A stretch of DNA of 64,000 bases from Streptomyces violaceusniger (lineage in GTDB: Bacteria > Actinomycetota > Actinomycetes > Streptomycetales > Streptomycetaceae). The DNA lies in the NCBI GenBank assembly GCA_005405945.1, contig BJHW01000001.1, positions 5,766,001 through 5,830,000 on the forward strand. The letters are read 5' to 3'. Position 1 is the stretch's first letter; every line of letters begins with the position of its first letter. Of the stretch, positions 9,800 through 18,887 are shown piece by piece. The notes beneath the pieces were generated by a model. It saw only the letters and a program-made list of their open reading frames with translations, made no database searches and was not told the DNA's origin. Made by a program: the position numbers and the translations under genes.

Positions 9800-9954
9800 C
9801 AGCCCTTCTCCCGCTTCAGATAGGCCACCAGCTGCTCCGGGTTCGGGCCGGGGACCACCTGGACCAGCTCCCAGCCGTCCTCGCCCCAGGTGTCCAGAAT
9901 CTGCTTCGTGGCGTGCACGAGCAGCGGTACGGTCGCGTATTCCCACTTGGTCAT
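9799..9954 (-). CDS. Small DUF4177 protein
   Basis: 51 residues, starting MTKWEYATVPLLVH and ending AYLKREKG. This matches the small DUF4177 family, whose WEYATV...GEDGWELVQV pattern is seen here. No known function. First gene of a two-gene unit with the RidA protein and divergent from the ArsA-like ATPases, with only 72 bases between the starts. Confidence 0.85.
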   Translation of the reverse strand: MTKWEYATVPLLVHATKQILDTWGEDGWELVQVVPGPNPEQLVAYLKREKG

Positions 9955-10026
9955 GAGGCCGACTGTAATGCCTCTCCGCCGGGCCCTGGTGCGTAGGGCG
10001 AGGGGGGACTGGTTAGGCTCCCCACT

Positions 10027-11004
10027 GTGAGCAGGCTCCATGTCATCAGTGGCAAGGGCGGAACCGGCAAGACCACGGTCGCCGCCGCACTCGCGCTGGC
10101 CCTCGCGGCCGATGGCAGGCGCACCCTGCTGGTGGAGGTCGAGGGCCGGCAGGGCATCGCGCAGCTCTTCGAGACGGAGCCGCTGCCCTACGAGGAGCGG
10201 AAGATCGCCACCGCGCCGGGCGGCGGGGAGGTGCACGCCCTGGCGATCGACCCGGAGTTCGCACTTCTGGACTACCTCCATATGTTCTACAAGTTGGGCT
10301 CGGCCGGACGCGCCCTCAAGAAGCTCGGCGCGATCGACTTCGCGACCACCATCGCCCCGGGGCTGCGGGACGTCCTGCTGACCGGCAAGGCGTGCGAGGC
10401 GGTGCGCCGTAAGGGCAAGGACGGCCGCTTCGTCTACGACTCCGTGGTCATGGACGCGCCGCCCACTGGCCGCATCACCCGCTTCCTGAACGTCAACCAC
10501 GAGGTGGCCGGGCTGGCCAGGACCGGTCCGATACACAATCAGGCCCAGGCTGTGATGCGCGTCCTGAAGTCACCCCAGACGGCGGTCCACATGGTGACCC
10601 TGCTGGAGGAGATGCCGGTCCAGGAGACCGCGGACGGCATCGCCGAGCTGCGCGCCGACGGCCTTCCGACGGGCGGGGTCATCATCAACATGGTCCGGCC
10701 CGCGATCCTCGACCACGAGGCCGTCGAGGTGGCCGCCAACGGGCAGCGCGCGGCCGTCGCCAAGGCGCTCTCCCAGGCCGGCCTCGGCGGCGCGCGCCGC
10801 GGCGGCATGGCCGAGCGGCTGGTCGACCCGCTGCTGGAGCAGGCGCGCGAGCACGCCGAGCGGGTGACGCTGGAGCGGGCGCAGCGCGCCGAGCTGACCG
10901 GGCTGGGTCTGCCGCTGCACGAGTTGGAGCTGCTCACGGACGGCATCGACCTGGCCGGGCTGTACCGGCTCGCGGCGGATCTGCGCAAGCAGTGGCCGGC
11001 GTGA
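10027..11004 (+). CDS. ArsA/Get3-like ATPase, first of pair
   Basis: 325 residues. Deviant Walker A GKGGTGKTT at residues 9-17, a switch I region, and a switch II-like VMDAPPTGR. It belongs to the ArsA/Get3 group of dimeric SIMIBI ATPases. No arsenic genes are nearby and the cysteine metal sites of true ArsA are not seen, so an arsenite pump role is unlikely. GTG start at 10027; a TAGGCT just upstream could be a -10 box of a nearly leaderless message. Pairing with a second ArsA-like ATPase next to wblA is a conserved actinomycete arrangement. Confidence 0.88.
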   Translation: MSRLHVISGKGGTGKTTVAAALALALAADGRRTLLVEVEGRQGIAQLFETEPLPYEERKIATAPGGGEVHALAIDPEFALLDYLHMFYKLGSAGRALKKLGAIDFATTIAPGLRDVLLTGKACEAVRRKGKDGRFVYDSVVMDAPPTGRITRFLNVNHEVAGLARTGPIHNQAQAVMRVLKSPQTAVHMVTLLEEMPVQETADGIAELRADGLPTGGVIINMVRPAILDHEAVEVAANGQRAAVAKALSQAGLGGARRGGMAERLVDPLLEQAREHAERVTLERAQRAELTGLGLPLHELELLTDGIDLAGLYRLAADLRKQWPA

Positions 11005-11057
11005 GCGGCGCCCGCCGTAAGGGCGCCACGGACAACGAGTCGTACGCAGGAGGCGGC

Positions 11058-12406
11058 ATGAGCATGGACGTGGCAGCCCGGCTGGACATCGACGTCCTGC
11101 TGGACGATCCGCAGACCCGCATCGTGGTGTGCTGCGGCTCCGGTGGCGTCGGTAAGACCACCACCGCCGCCGCCCTGGGCGTACGGGCCGCCGAGCGCGG
11201 CCGTAAGGTCGTCGTCCTCACCATCGACCCGGCCCGCCGGCTCGCCCAGTCCATGGGCATCGACGCGCTGGACAACATCCCGCGCCGGGTGGAGGGCGTC
11301 GGCGGCGGGAACGGTGGCGAACTGCACGCCATGATGCTCGACATGAAGCGGACGTTCGACGAGTTCGTGGAGGCGCACGCCGACCCCGAGCGCGCCCGGG
11401 CGATCCTCGCGAACCCCTTCTACCAGTCGCTCTCGGCCGGTTTCGCGGGCACGCAGGAGTACATGGCCATGGAGAAGCTCGGCCAGCTCCGGGCCCGCGA
11501 CGAATGGGACCTGATCGTCGTCGACACCCCGCCCAGCCGGTCGGCGCTGGACTTCCTGGACGCGCCGAAACGTCTCGGCTCCTTCCTGGACGGGAAGTTC
11601 ATCAAGGTCCTGATGGCCCCGGCCAAGGTCGGCGGCAAGGCCGGGATGAAGTTCCTGAACGTGGGCGTCTCGATGATGACGGGCACGGTCAGCAAGGTGC
11701 TCGGCGGGCAGCTGATGCGCGACGTTCAGACGTTTGCTGCCGCGATGGACACCATGTTCGGCGGATTCCGTACTCGCGCGGAGGCCACCTACCGGCTCCT
11801 ACAGGCTCCGGGGACGGCCTTCCTCGTGGTGGCCGCGCCCGAGCGGGACGCCCTGCGGGAGGCCGCGTACTTCGTGGAACGGCTGGCCGCGGACCAGATG
11901 CCGCTGGCCGGACTGGTGCTGAACCGGGTGCACGGCAGCGGTGCCGAACAGCTGTCGGCGGAACGTGCGTTGGCCGCCGCGGAGATCCTGACCCTGGCGG
12001 GCGACCCCGTGGATCCGGACGATGCGCCCGCGAACGCCGCGGAGGGTAGCGATCCGGCCAAGAACGGCGCTGGGACAGAAAATCTTGCCGACGGCGGATT
12101 TGTCGATCCCCCTCAGGGAATGCTCAAGCGCGGAACCCCTCGGCAGCGGACCCCGACGTCTCCCCCACGTCGGCGGACTCGTCGGCGGAACGGCTCGCCG
12201 CGGGACTGCTTCGGCTGCACGCGGAGCGTATGCAGGTGCTCGGACGCGAGCAGCGCACACACGACCGCTTCACGGCGCTCCACCCCGAGGTTCCGGTGGC
12301 CCAAGTGGCCGCACTCCCTGGCGACGTACACGACTTGGCAGGACTGCGGGCGATCGGCGAACGCCTCGCGGTCCCGCTGGAGCGGACCAAGCGCGCGGCG
12401 GGCTGA
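11058..12406 (+). CDS. ArsA/Get3-like ATPase, second of pair (one frameshift near 12125)
   Basis: About 449 residues when repaired. Walker A GSGGVGKTT near residue 28; IVVDTPPSRSALDFLDAP is switch II. The start at 11058 has AGGAGG five bases upstream. After a variable Asp/Ala-rich linker, the frame breaks around 12120-12130. The true C-terminus (ERLAAGLLRLHAERMQVLGR ... ERTKRAAG) is in the next frame and stops at 12406. One missing base explains it. It probably acts with the first ATPase as a heterodimer (inference from tandem pairing, 53 bases apart). Confidence 0.87.
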
Positions 12407-13140
12407 GTCGGTGCCCGCCGGGCGGTCGGCCGCCCGCGCATGGATGGAGACGCACGACAGCACGACAGACTGCAACAGCACGCACAGCGAGCGGCAGCGG
12501 CGGCAGCGGCAGCGGTGATGGACCGTACGGCGCCCGGTGACGGACGCCGAGGCGGACAGGCGCGCGGACGCCCGTAGCGGGGCCCCGGGTTCGGGGCTCG
12601 GGCTTACCTCTGGCTCCGACGGACGCGTCTGCTCAGCCGACGGCGCACGGCACGCACAGGCAGAGGCAGACCCACGCCCCACGCGCAGGCAGGCCACAGT
12701 CGCCCGTGGCCGATGGCGGCACCAGCAGCCGATGGCGGCACCAGTGGCCCGGGCGGCGGACCAACCCCCGGCCCGCGACGGCCTGTTAGTCATGCCACAC
12801 CAGGGTGCCGCACCAGGCCATGCCACAGGACGCCATGTCACCCGAGGCCGTGTCATACGCGCCCCCACAGCCCCACGGCCGACCGCGGCCTAGGCCGCGG
12901 TCGTGCTCGGAGGCGTGCGCGTACCCGTACCCGCCCCTGACGAGGCGCGCCCGTACTCGCACCCCCACTCGTGCCGAGACGAGAGGTGGGTGAGGTGATG
13001 ATGAGGCGAGACGCTCACACCGGCAGGCCGTCAACCCAGCAGGCCAGGAACCCATCAGGTCAGCAACCCATCAAGCCGTCAGCCCGGCAAGGCTGTCAGC
13101 CCGGCAGGTTGTCAGCGGCCACCGGCGGACCACCGCCGGT
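12407..13140. other. 734-base intergenic stretch without a convincing gene
   Basis: Lies between the convergent ArsA-like and wblA genes. It is C-rich and made largely of imperfect short repeats: CATGCCACA / GCCATGTCAC-like units around 12790-12860, and TCAGCCCGGCAGG-like units around 13020-13115. Open frames exist on both strands, but their composition is repetitive and no family is recognised. Confidence 0.6.
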
Positions 13141-13476
13141 CTATCCGACCGCGGCGAAGCGCTCGTAGTCCTCGTCGTCGAAGGGCAGAATCCCCGCGCT
13201 GCGCTCGTACTCGATGCGCGCGGTCTCCAGGAGCCTGCGCCAGGAGGTCACCGTCGGCCGGCGGCGCAGCAGTGCTCGCCGCTCGCGCTCGGTCATCCCT
13301 CCCCACACACCGAACTCCACGCGGTTGTCCAAGGCATCCGCAAGGCACTCGGTGCGCACCGGGCATCCGGTGCAGACCGCTTTGGCCCTGTTCTGTGCCG
13401 CGCCCTGGACGAACAGTTCATCTGGATCAGTAGTGCGGCAGGCGGCCTGCGCACTCCAGTCGGTTACCCAGCCCAT
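13141..13476 (-). CDS. wblA: WhiB-like regulator WblA
   Basis: 111 residues. It has the four cysteines of an iron-sulfur WhiB protein (AACRTTDP, then CTGCPVRTEC) and the family turn GVWGGMTERERR, followed by a basic C-terminus and IEYERSAGILPFDDED. Sequence and neighbours (ArsA-like pair on one side, class A PBP on the other) identify it as wblA, a known pleiotropic repressor of antibiotic production and activator of development in Streptomyces. The start at 13476 (MGWVTDW) is preferred over an upstream in-frame ATG because it matches the family length. Confidence 0.93.
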   Translation of the reverse strand: MGWVTDWSAQAACRTTDPDELFVQGAAQNRAKAVCTGCPVRTECLADALDNRVEFGVWGGMTERERRALLRRRPTVTSWRRLLETARIEYERSAGILPFDDEDYERFAAVG

Positions 13477-13748
13477 GCTGGCGCCGTCCTCTCCCGAATC
13501 GGAGCTCCCCCACGGCGACAAACGGCATATTCACCGTCGCCAGTTGAGGACGTTACGGAAGCGAGACACAGTGCAACACCCCCTCCAGGCCCAATCTTGG
13601 ATGGTCCGAACGGACTATGGGTACGCGGCAGATCACCCAACGGAGTGAGCTGACGACATTTGCGATTACTAGTGCAAATCCGGGCAGTTCACGCACCGAA
13701 CAGCGGGCAGCTCAGGACAGGGGGCCGCAATCCGGGCAGCTCTCATCG

Positions 13749-13786
13749 CTCACTTGAGTGAGGGTGGAGGTGTGGCTCAGCCACAC
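13749..13786. promoter_or_regulatory. Two adjacent palindromes in the wblA / PBP divergent region
   Basis: CTCACT-TG-AGTGAG at 13749-13762 and the perfect 17-base GTGTGGCT-C-AGCCACAC at 13770-13786 lie in the 386-base gap between the divergent wblA and penicillin-binding protein genes, 77-114 bases before the latter. Both are dyads of transcription-factor type. No regulator is assigned. The rest of this gap holds no gene. Confidence 0.5.
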
Positions 13787-13862
13787 AGCTGTGACTGGCG
13801 TGAAACAGCTTATGCGAACACCCGGTCCCCTGTCCGGCGATTCGAGACGTAGGCTGCGTCCT

Positions 13863-16052
13863 ATGGGAAACACGCGCTCGAGCGGAGGGCTGTCCACCGC
13901 TCAACAGGCCGCCAAGTTCCTCGGCGTCAGCGCGCTGGCCGGTGCCGTGATGGCCGGGCTCGCGCTTCCCGCCGTCGGGGCGCTCGGCCTCGCGGCCAAG
14001 GGAACGGTCGAGGAGTTCGACGGAATTCCGGCCAATCTCAAGACGCCGCCGCTCAGCCAGCGGACCACGATCCTGGACGCCGAGGGCGGGGAGATCGCGA
14101 AGGTCTACTCCCGCGACCGGACGATCGTGAAGCTGAAGGACATCGCCCCGTACATGCGGCAGGCGATCGTCGCGATCGAGGACGCCCGCTTCTACGAGCA
14201 CGGGGCGGTCGACCTCAAGGGCGTGCTGCGCGCGGTCAACACCAATGCGCAGGACGGCGGCGTCTCCCAGGGCGCCTCCACGCTGACCCAGCAGTATGTG
14301 AAGAACGTGTTCGTCGAGGAGGCGGGCGACGACAAGGAGAAGGTCGCCGAGGCCACCCAGCAGTCCATCGGCCGCAAGATCAAGGAACTGAAGTACGCGA
14401 TCAAGGTCGAGAAGGAACTGGGCAAGAAGCGGATCCTCGAGAACTACCTGAACATCACCTTCTTCGGGCAGCAGGCGTACGGCATCGAGGCGGCCTCGCA
14501 GCGCTACTTCAGCAAGTCCGCCAAGGATCTGAAGCTGGAGCAGGCGGCGCTGCTGGCCGGTCTCGTCCAGTCGCCCAGCCGCTACGACCCGATCAACGCC
14601 CCGAACGCCGCCAAGGCACGCCGCGACACCGTTCTGCGGCGCATGGCCGAGGTGAAGGACATCACCCCGGCGCAGGCCGCCGCGGCCCAGAAGAAGCCGC
14701 TCGGCCTCAAGGTCAGCATGCCCAGGAGCGGCTGCATCACGGCCGTCAAGGGCGCCGGGTTCTTCTGTGACTACGTCCGCGAGACCCTGCTCAACGACCC
14801 GACCTTCGGCAAGACCGCGGAGGCGCGCGCCAAGCGCTGGACCCAGGGCGGTCTGACGATCCGCACGACGCTCGACCCGCAGGCCCAGGAGTCGGTCCAG
14901 AAGTCGATCAAGAAGCATGTCTACCAGTCCGACCCGGTGGCCACCGCGGTGACGCTGGTCGAGCCGGGCACCGGCAAGGTGCTGGGGATGGGCCAGTCCA
15001 GGCCGTACGGCTTCGGCGAGAACGAGACCCAGATCAACCTGTCCGCGGACAAGTCCATGGGCGGCTCGAACTACGGCTTCCAGGTCGGCTCCACGTTCAA
15101 GCCGATCACCGCGGCGGCCGCCATCGAGCAGGGCAAGAAGCCGTACCAGCGCTACTCCTCGCCGTACAAGATGAAGTATCCGAGCCCGGTCACCACCTGC
15201 AAGGGCACCTGGAGCAACGACGAGGGCGCGACGGTCGAGAACGAGAACGAGAAGGAGGTCGGCCCGTACGGGATGAAGGAGGCGACCGCCAAGTCGGTCA
15301 ACACCTACTTCGTCCAGCTGATCAGCGACATCGGGGTCTGCCCGGTGACGCGGATGGCCGACAAGATGGGGGCGAAGCGCGCCGACGGCAAGGACCACAA
15401 CCAGGTGCCCTCCGTCACCCTCGGCTCCGAGGGCTTCTCGCCGCTGACGATGGCCAACGCCTACGCGACCTTCGCCAACCGCGGTGTCTACTGCTCCCCG
15501 GTCTTCATCGACTCGATCACCGGCCCCGGCGGCAAGAAGCTGAAGGTGCCGCAGTCGAAGTGCTCCCGCGCGATGTCGGAGAAGACCGCGGACACCATCA
15601 ACACGCTGCTGCGCGGAGTGGTCGAGGACGGCACCGGCAAGCAGGCCGGGCTCCAGAGCCGTCCGAGCGCCGGTAAGACGGGTACGACGGACGAGCGCAG
15701 GGCCGCCTGGTTCGTCGGTTACACCCCGAACATGGCCGGTGCGGTGTGGGTCGGCGGCCCGGGCTCCAAGGGCGTCAAGATGGAGAACATCACCATCGGC
15801 GGCGTCCCCCACGACAAGGTCTACGGCGCGGACACCCCCGGCCCGATCTGGAAGGACGCGATGAGCGGCGCGCTGGACGGCAAGCCGGCGCCGGACTTCG
15901 TGAACGTCCAGATCAAGGACCCGAACCAGCGCAAGCCCCACGACGACAAGAAGCCGGGCGACCGCAGGCCGGGCCGCGACAAGGGCAACGACAACGGCGA
16001 CAACGGCGGCCAGGACAACCCGTGGCCTGACATCTCCCTGCCCCGGACCTGA
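13863..16052 (+). CDS. Class A penicillin-binding protein (transglycosylase/transpeptidase)
   Basis: 729 residues as read. Membrane anchor at about 20-45, then a family 51 glycosyltransferase (AIEDARFYEHGAVD is its catalytic motif). The penicillin-binding transpeptidase follows with SxxK in GSTFKPIT, SVN in TAKSVNTYF and KTGT in AGKTGTTDE. It polymerises and cross-links peptidoglycan outside the membrane. The tail is Asp/Gly/Asn-rich. The stop at 16052 is probably false: restoring one C in the CCCC run at about 16042 continues a matching Gly/Asn tail to TAG at 16115-16117. Start MGNTRSSGG chosen by similarity to the wblA-linked family. Confidence 0.92.
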   Translation: MGNTRSSGGLSTAQQAAKFLGVSALAGAVMAGLALPAVGALGLAAKGTVEEFDGIPANLKTPPLSQRTTILDAEGGEIAKVYSRDRTIVKLKDIAPYMRQAIVAIEDARFYEHGAVDLKGVLRAVNTNAQDGGVSQGASTLTQQYVKNVFVEEAGDDKEKVAEATQQSIGRKIKELKYAIKVEKELGKKRILENYLNITFFGQQAYGIEAASQRYFSKSAKDLKLEQAALLAGLVQSPSRYDPINAPNAAKARRDTVLRRMAEVKDITPAQAAAAQKKPLGLKVSMPRSGCITAVKGAGFFCDYVRETLLNDPTFGKTAEARAKRWTQGGLTIRTTLDPQAQESVQKSIKKHVYQSDPVATAVTLVEPGTGKVLGMGQSRPYGFGENETQINLSADKSMGGSNYGFQVGSTFKPITAAAAIEQGKKPYQRYSSPYKMKYPSPVTTCKGTWSNDEGATVENENEKEVGPYGMKEATAKSVNTYFVQLISDIGVCPVTRMADKMGAKRADGKDHNQVPSVTLGSEGFSPLTMANAYATFANRGVYCSPVFIDSITGPGGKKLKVPQSKCSRAMSEKTADTINTLLRGVVEDGTGKQAGLQSRPSAGKTGTTDERRAAWFVGYTPNMAGAVWVGGPGSKGVKMENITIGGVPHDKVYGADTPGPIWKDAMSGALDGKPAPDFVNVQIKDPNQRKPHDDKKPGDRRPGRDKGNDNGDNGGQDNPWPDISLPRT

Positions 16053-16140
16053 TCGGCGGCGGCAATGGGAACGGCGGGAACGGCAACGGGAATGGTGGCT
16101 GGCGCTTTCCGCGGTAGCGGTGGCTCGTGATGGAGCGCTG

Positions 16141-16171
16141 AAGGGGCCGGACGGAGATGTCCGGCCCCCTT
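16141..16171 (+). terminator. Terminator after the PBP gene
   Basis: Stem AAGGGGCCGGAC / GTCCGGCCCCCTT with a six-base loop and a T-rich end, immediately after the repaired PBP stop. Confidence 0.85.
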
Positions 16172-16229
16172 CTTATGTATGCGCGCGGGGATCCTTACGG
16201 CTCTTATGCGCGCGCGGGGATCCTTACGG
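16172..16229. repeat. Direct repeat with GGGGATCCTTACGG core
   Basis: Two near-identical ~29-base units of the form CTTATG-CGCGCG-GGGATCCTTACGG follow the terminator, with a third CTTACGG about 25 bases later. Non-coding. Part of a family of CTTACGG-containing repeats seen elsewhere in the window. Confidence 0.7.
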
Positions 16230-16352
16230 CCGCGATGGGAGCCGTGGCAGCCTTACGGCGCCCACGAACCCACAGCGCCGAGCACGCCCACCCATCAACG
16301 CGACGCACGCACCTCGTAACACAACGCGACAAGGCGCGGCCTCCGGGCGGGG

Positions 16353-16823
16353 CTACCCGCCCGCGAGCTGCCGCTTCACCGCGGCGGCGACCCGGCCGCC
16401 CTCCGCCCGCCCGGCGATCTTCGGGTTCACGATCTTCATCACGGCGCCCATGGCCCGCGGCCCCTCCGCGCCGCCCGCCGCGGCCTCCCGTACCGCCTCG
16501 GCCACCAGGGCGTTCAGCTCGTCGTCCGTAAGGGGCTTCGGCAGATACTCGGCGAGCACCTCGCCCTCCGCCCGCTCCCGCTCGGCCTGCTCGGCGCGTC
16601 CGCCCTTCTCGAACGCCTCGGCGGCCTCACGGCGCTTCTTGGCCTCCCGGGCGACGATCTTCTCCACCTCGGCGTCGGACAGCTCACGTGCGCTCTCGCC
16701 CGCGACCTCTTCCTTGGTGATCGCGGTGATGGTGAGCCGGAGAGTCGAGGAGCGCAGCTCGTCGCGCGCCTTGATCGCCGCGGTGAGATCGTCCTGCAGC
16801 CTGGACTTGAGCGTGGTGGTCAT
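16353..16823 (-). CDS. GatB/YqeY-domain protein
   Basis: 156 residues. The whole length matches the YqeY family: MTTTLKSRLQDDLTAAIKARD at the start, then a charged helical middle, then LTDDELNALVAEAV and GAVMKIVNPKIAGRAEGG. The fold is shared with the tail domain of the amidotransferase GatB, suggesting tRNA or RNA interaction, but no reaction is known. Divergent from the metallophosphoesterase with 77 bases between starts. Confidence 0.92.
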   Translation of the reverse strand: MTTTLKSRLQDDLTAAIKARDELRSSTLRLTITAITKEEVAGESARELSDAEVEKIVAREAKKRREAAEAFEKGGRAEQAERERAEGEVLAEYLPKPLTDDELNALVAEAVREAAAGGAEGPRAMGAVMKIVNPKIAGRAEGGRVAAAVKRQLAGG

Positions 16824-16900
16824 GGCGTCGAGTGTGCCAGCACTGGCCGGGAATCACCCGAAGATTTCTCCCCCGGCGGCGTTCTGCGACCATGGACGGC

Positions 16901-17829
16901 ATGCGCGCGCGATACGGAGTACCCCTGGGAATCACGGCGGTCGGCGCGGCCGGTCTCGCCTATGCCGCCTGCTTCGAAGTCCGGTCCTTCAGGCTCCGGC
17001 GGATCACCGTTCCGGTGCTCCCGCGGGGGATGCGCCCCCTGCGCGTCCTACAGGTCTCCGACATCCACATGGTGAGCGGACAGCGCAAGAAGCAGCGCTG
17101 GCTCCAGTCCCTTGCCGGGCTGCGCCCCGACTTCGTGGTGAACACGGGGGACAACCTCTCGGACACGGAGGGCGTGCCGGAGGTCCTGGACGCGCTGGGC
17201 CCGCTGATGGAGTTCCCCGGCGCGTATGTCTTCGGCTCGAACGACTACTACGGTCCGAAACCGCGCAACCCCGCCCGCTATCTGCTGGAGAAGGCCAGCG
17301 GTAAGCACGGCCTGAACGGCAACCCCCCGGTCGTCGGCGCCATCCACAACCCGTGGACGGAGCTCCGCGACGCCTTCGACGCGGCCGGCTGGGTCGGGCT
17401 GTCCAACACCCGCGGCCGGCTGAAGCTGGAGGGCATCGAGATCGCCCTCACCGGCCTCGACGACCCCCACATCAAGCGCGACCGCTACGCCGAGGTGGCC
17501 GGCGGCCCCGAGTCGGGCGCCGATCTCTCCCTGGCCGTGGTCCACGCGCCGTATCTGCGCGTCCTCGACGCCTTCACCGCGGACCGCTACCCCCTGATCC
17601 TCGCGGGCCACACCCACGGCGGCCAGCTGTGCATCCCCTTCTACGGCGCCCTGGTCACCAACTGCGACCTGGATGCCCGCCGGGTCAAGGGCCTCTCCCA
17701 GCACCAAGCCGGCGGCCACACCTCCTACCTCCACGTCTCCGCGGGCTGCGGCACCAACCGCTACACCCCGGTCCGCTTCGCCTGCCCCCCGGAAGCCACC
17801 CTGCTCACCCTCACCCCCAGACCCCCTGA
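16901..17829 (+). CDS. Membrane-anchored metallophosphoesterase
   Basis: About 309 residues. An N-terminal hydrophobic segment (GITAVGAAGLAYAACF) is followed by calcineurin-like motifs SDIHMV, NTGDNL, GSNDYY and AGHTHGG, the order of the YkuE/YaeI group that acts on phospho-lipids or headgroups outside the membrane. As written, the frame has no stop here and runs through a tRNA gene to 18052. Restoring one C to the CCCCC run at 17822-17826 gives a TGA at 17827-17829, a normal family end. ATG at 16901 is preferred over the one at 16892 by family similarity. Confidence 0.87.
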
Positions 17830-17924
17830 CCCCACGCGCCCACCGGGACCGCCCCGACCTGCGGGACCTCGAAAACCGGATTTCGTCTCTGGCCATAGGT
17901 CCGCTAAAGTAGAGCTCGTTGCTT

Positions 17925-17998
17925 CGGGGTGTAGCGCAGCTTGGCAGCGCGCTTCGTTCGGGACGAAGAGGTCGTGGGTTCAAATCCCGCCACCCCGA
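17925..17998 (+). tRNA. tRNA-Pro (anticodon CGG)
   Basis: 74 bases. Acceptor CGGGGTG pairs with CACCCCG at the 3' end; the anticodon arm is CTTCG-TTCGGGA-CGAAG, giving CGG; the T arm contains GGTTCAAATCC. No CCA is encoded. A terminator follows. The tRNA 3' end is next to a helicase gene fragment, so it may have served as an integration site. Confidence 0.97.
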
Positions 17999-18013
17999 CT
18001 GAAGGAACACCAG

Positions 18014-18053
18014 GTCAGGGGCCTGATCCGCGCAAGCGGGTCGGGCCCCTGAC
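18014..18053 (+). terminator. Terminator after tRNA-Pro
   Basis: Long hairpin TCAGGGGCC...GGCCCCTGA with an inner GATCCGC / GCGGGTC arm, 16 bases after the tRNA. Confidence 0.8.
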
Positions 18054-18107
18054 GCGTTTCGGAGTCGGCCGGTGACGGCCGGGGCGCCGCGATGATCGTT
18101 CGGTCGG

Positions 18108-18296
18108 GTCACGTGCTCGGGTCATGGCCACGAAGAGCTGTCTGCGGGCGAGTTGCTGTCGCTCGGGCGCCGTCTCGGACGAGCCGGACCGGGCCTTGAC
18201 GTACTCGTCGTTGCGCGGCAGGCAGACGTACGTGAACTCAAGTCCCTTGGCCCGGCGGTAGCTGCCCAACTTCACGGCCTCGACGGGGCGTGCGTC
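18108..18296 (-). pseudogene. Fragment of a UvrD/Rep-type helicase (C-terminal motifs V and VI)
   Basis: About 60 codons retain helicase superfamily 1 signatures: the motif V-like YRRAKGLEFTYVCLP and the motif VI-like RRQLFVAMTRARD. No Walker A or other upstream motifs are found, and the frame on both sides is unrelated. It therefore looks like a relic of a longer gene, lying between tRNA-Pro and the MazG-like gene. Likely a leftover of an element once inserted at the tRNA (inference). Confidence 0.75.
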
Positions 18297-18307
18297 GGAC
18301 GGGACGC

Positions 18308-18712
18308 CTATTCGGCCGCGTCGGTCCAGCCCTGGCGGCGGAGGACGGCCGGGATGTCGGGGGCCTGGTAGTGGACGCCCTTGAGGACCTTGCCGTCGGC
18401 GCGGAGGGTGGGGCGGCCGTCGGGGCCGAGTTTGGTCATATTGGCCCGGTGGATCTCGGCGATCACCTCGTCGAGGTCGATGCCGTGGACCAGGGCGGTT
18501 CCGTAGGCGACGTAGACGACGTCGGCCAGTTCGTGGGCGAGGTGGTCGAGGGTGCCGTGGGCGCTCGCCTCGGCCACTTCGGCGCACTCCTCGGCCAGGA
18601 GGTCCTGGCGGTGGGCGGCGAGTTCCGGTGAGACCTCGGTGGGGGTCGTACGGGCGTCGAGGCCGAAGGCCAGGTGGAATTCGCGGACGAGGTCGGCGGG
18701 AGAGCGGCGCAT
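18308..18712 (-). CDS. MazG-like nucleotide pyrophosphohydrolase family protein
   Basis: 134 residues. Helical all-alpha NTP pyrophosphatase pattern: LLAEECAEVAEA and HELADVVYVAYGTAL give the E-x2-E ... E-x2-D metal site. The family hydrolyses non-canonical or excess nucleoside triphosphates. The C-terminus (GRPTLRADGKVLKGVHYQAP) resembles proteins annotated as phosphoribosyl-ATP pyrophosphohydrolase-like. Single-gene unit; substrate unknown. Confidence 0.85.
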   Translation of the reverse strand: MRRSPADLVREFHLAFGLDARTTPTEVSPELAAHRQDLLAEECAEVAEASAHGTLDHLAHELADVVYVAYGTALVHGIDLDEVIAEIHRANMTKLGPDGRPTLRADGKVLKGVHYQAPDIPAVLRRQGWTDAAE

Positions 18713-18887
18713 TCGTCCGATCGTACGTGGGGGTGGGGTGCAGGGTGCGGCTGAGGGGTGGTGCGCGGGCGCCGCCCAGCCCTGTGCGGCGCGTGGGGCC
18801 GTCGTGCGTCGGCGCGCGGATCCTTGGGCGGGTGCCTAGGGTGAGGCCTATCAGGTCCTCGACCTCCGCCTCCGGGGTGGTGCACCC

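Noticed and set aside
10027..12406. Arsenite export system
   Set aside because: No arsB, arsC or arsR nearby and no metal-site cysteines. The paired ATPases beside wblA are a conserved actinomycete arrangement of other function.
13743..15941. Very long open frame (732 codons) antisense to the PBP gene
   Set aside because: GC-rich codon bias leaves antisense frames open. The predicted product is Arg/Gly/His-rich without motifs, while the opposite strand encodes a clear PBP.
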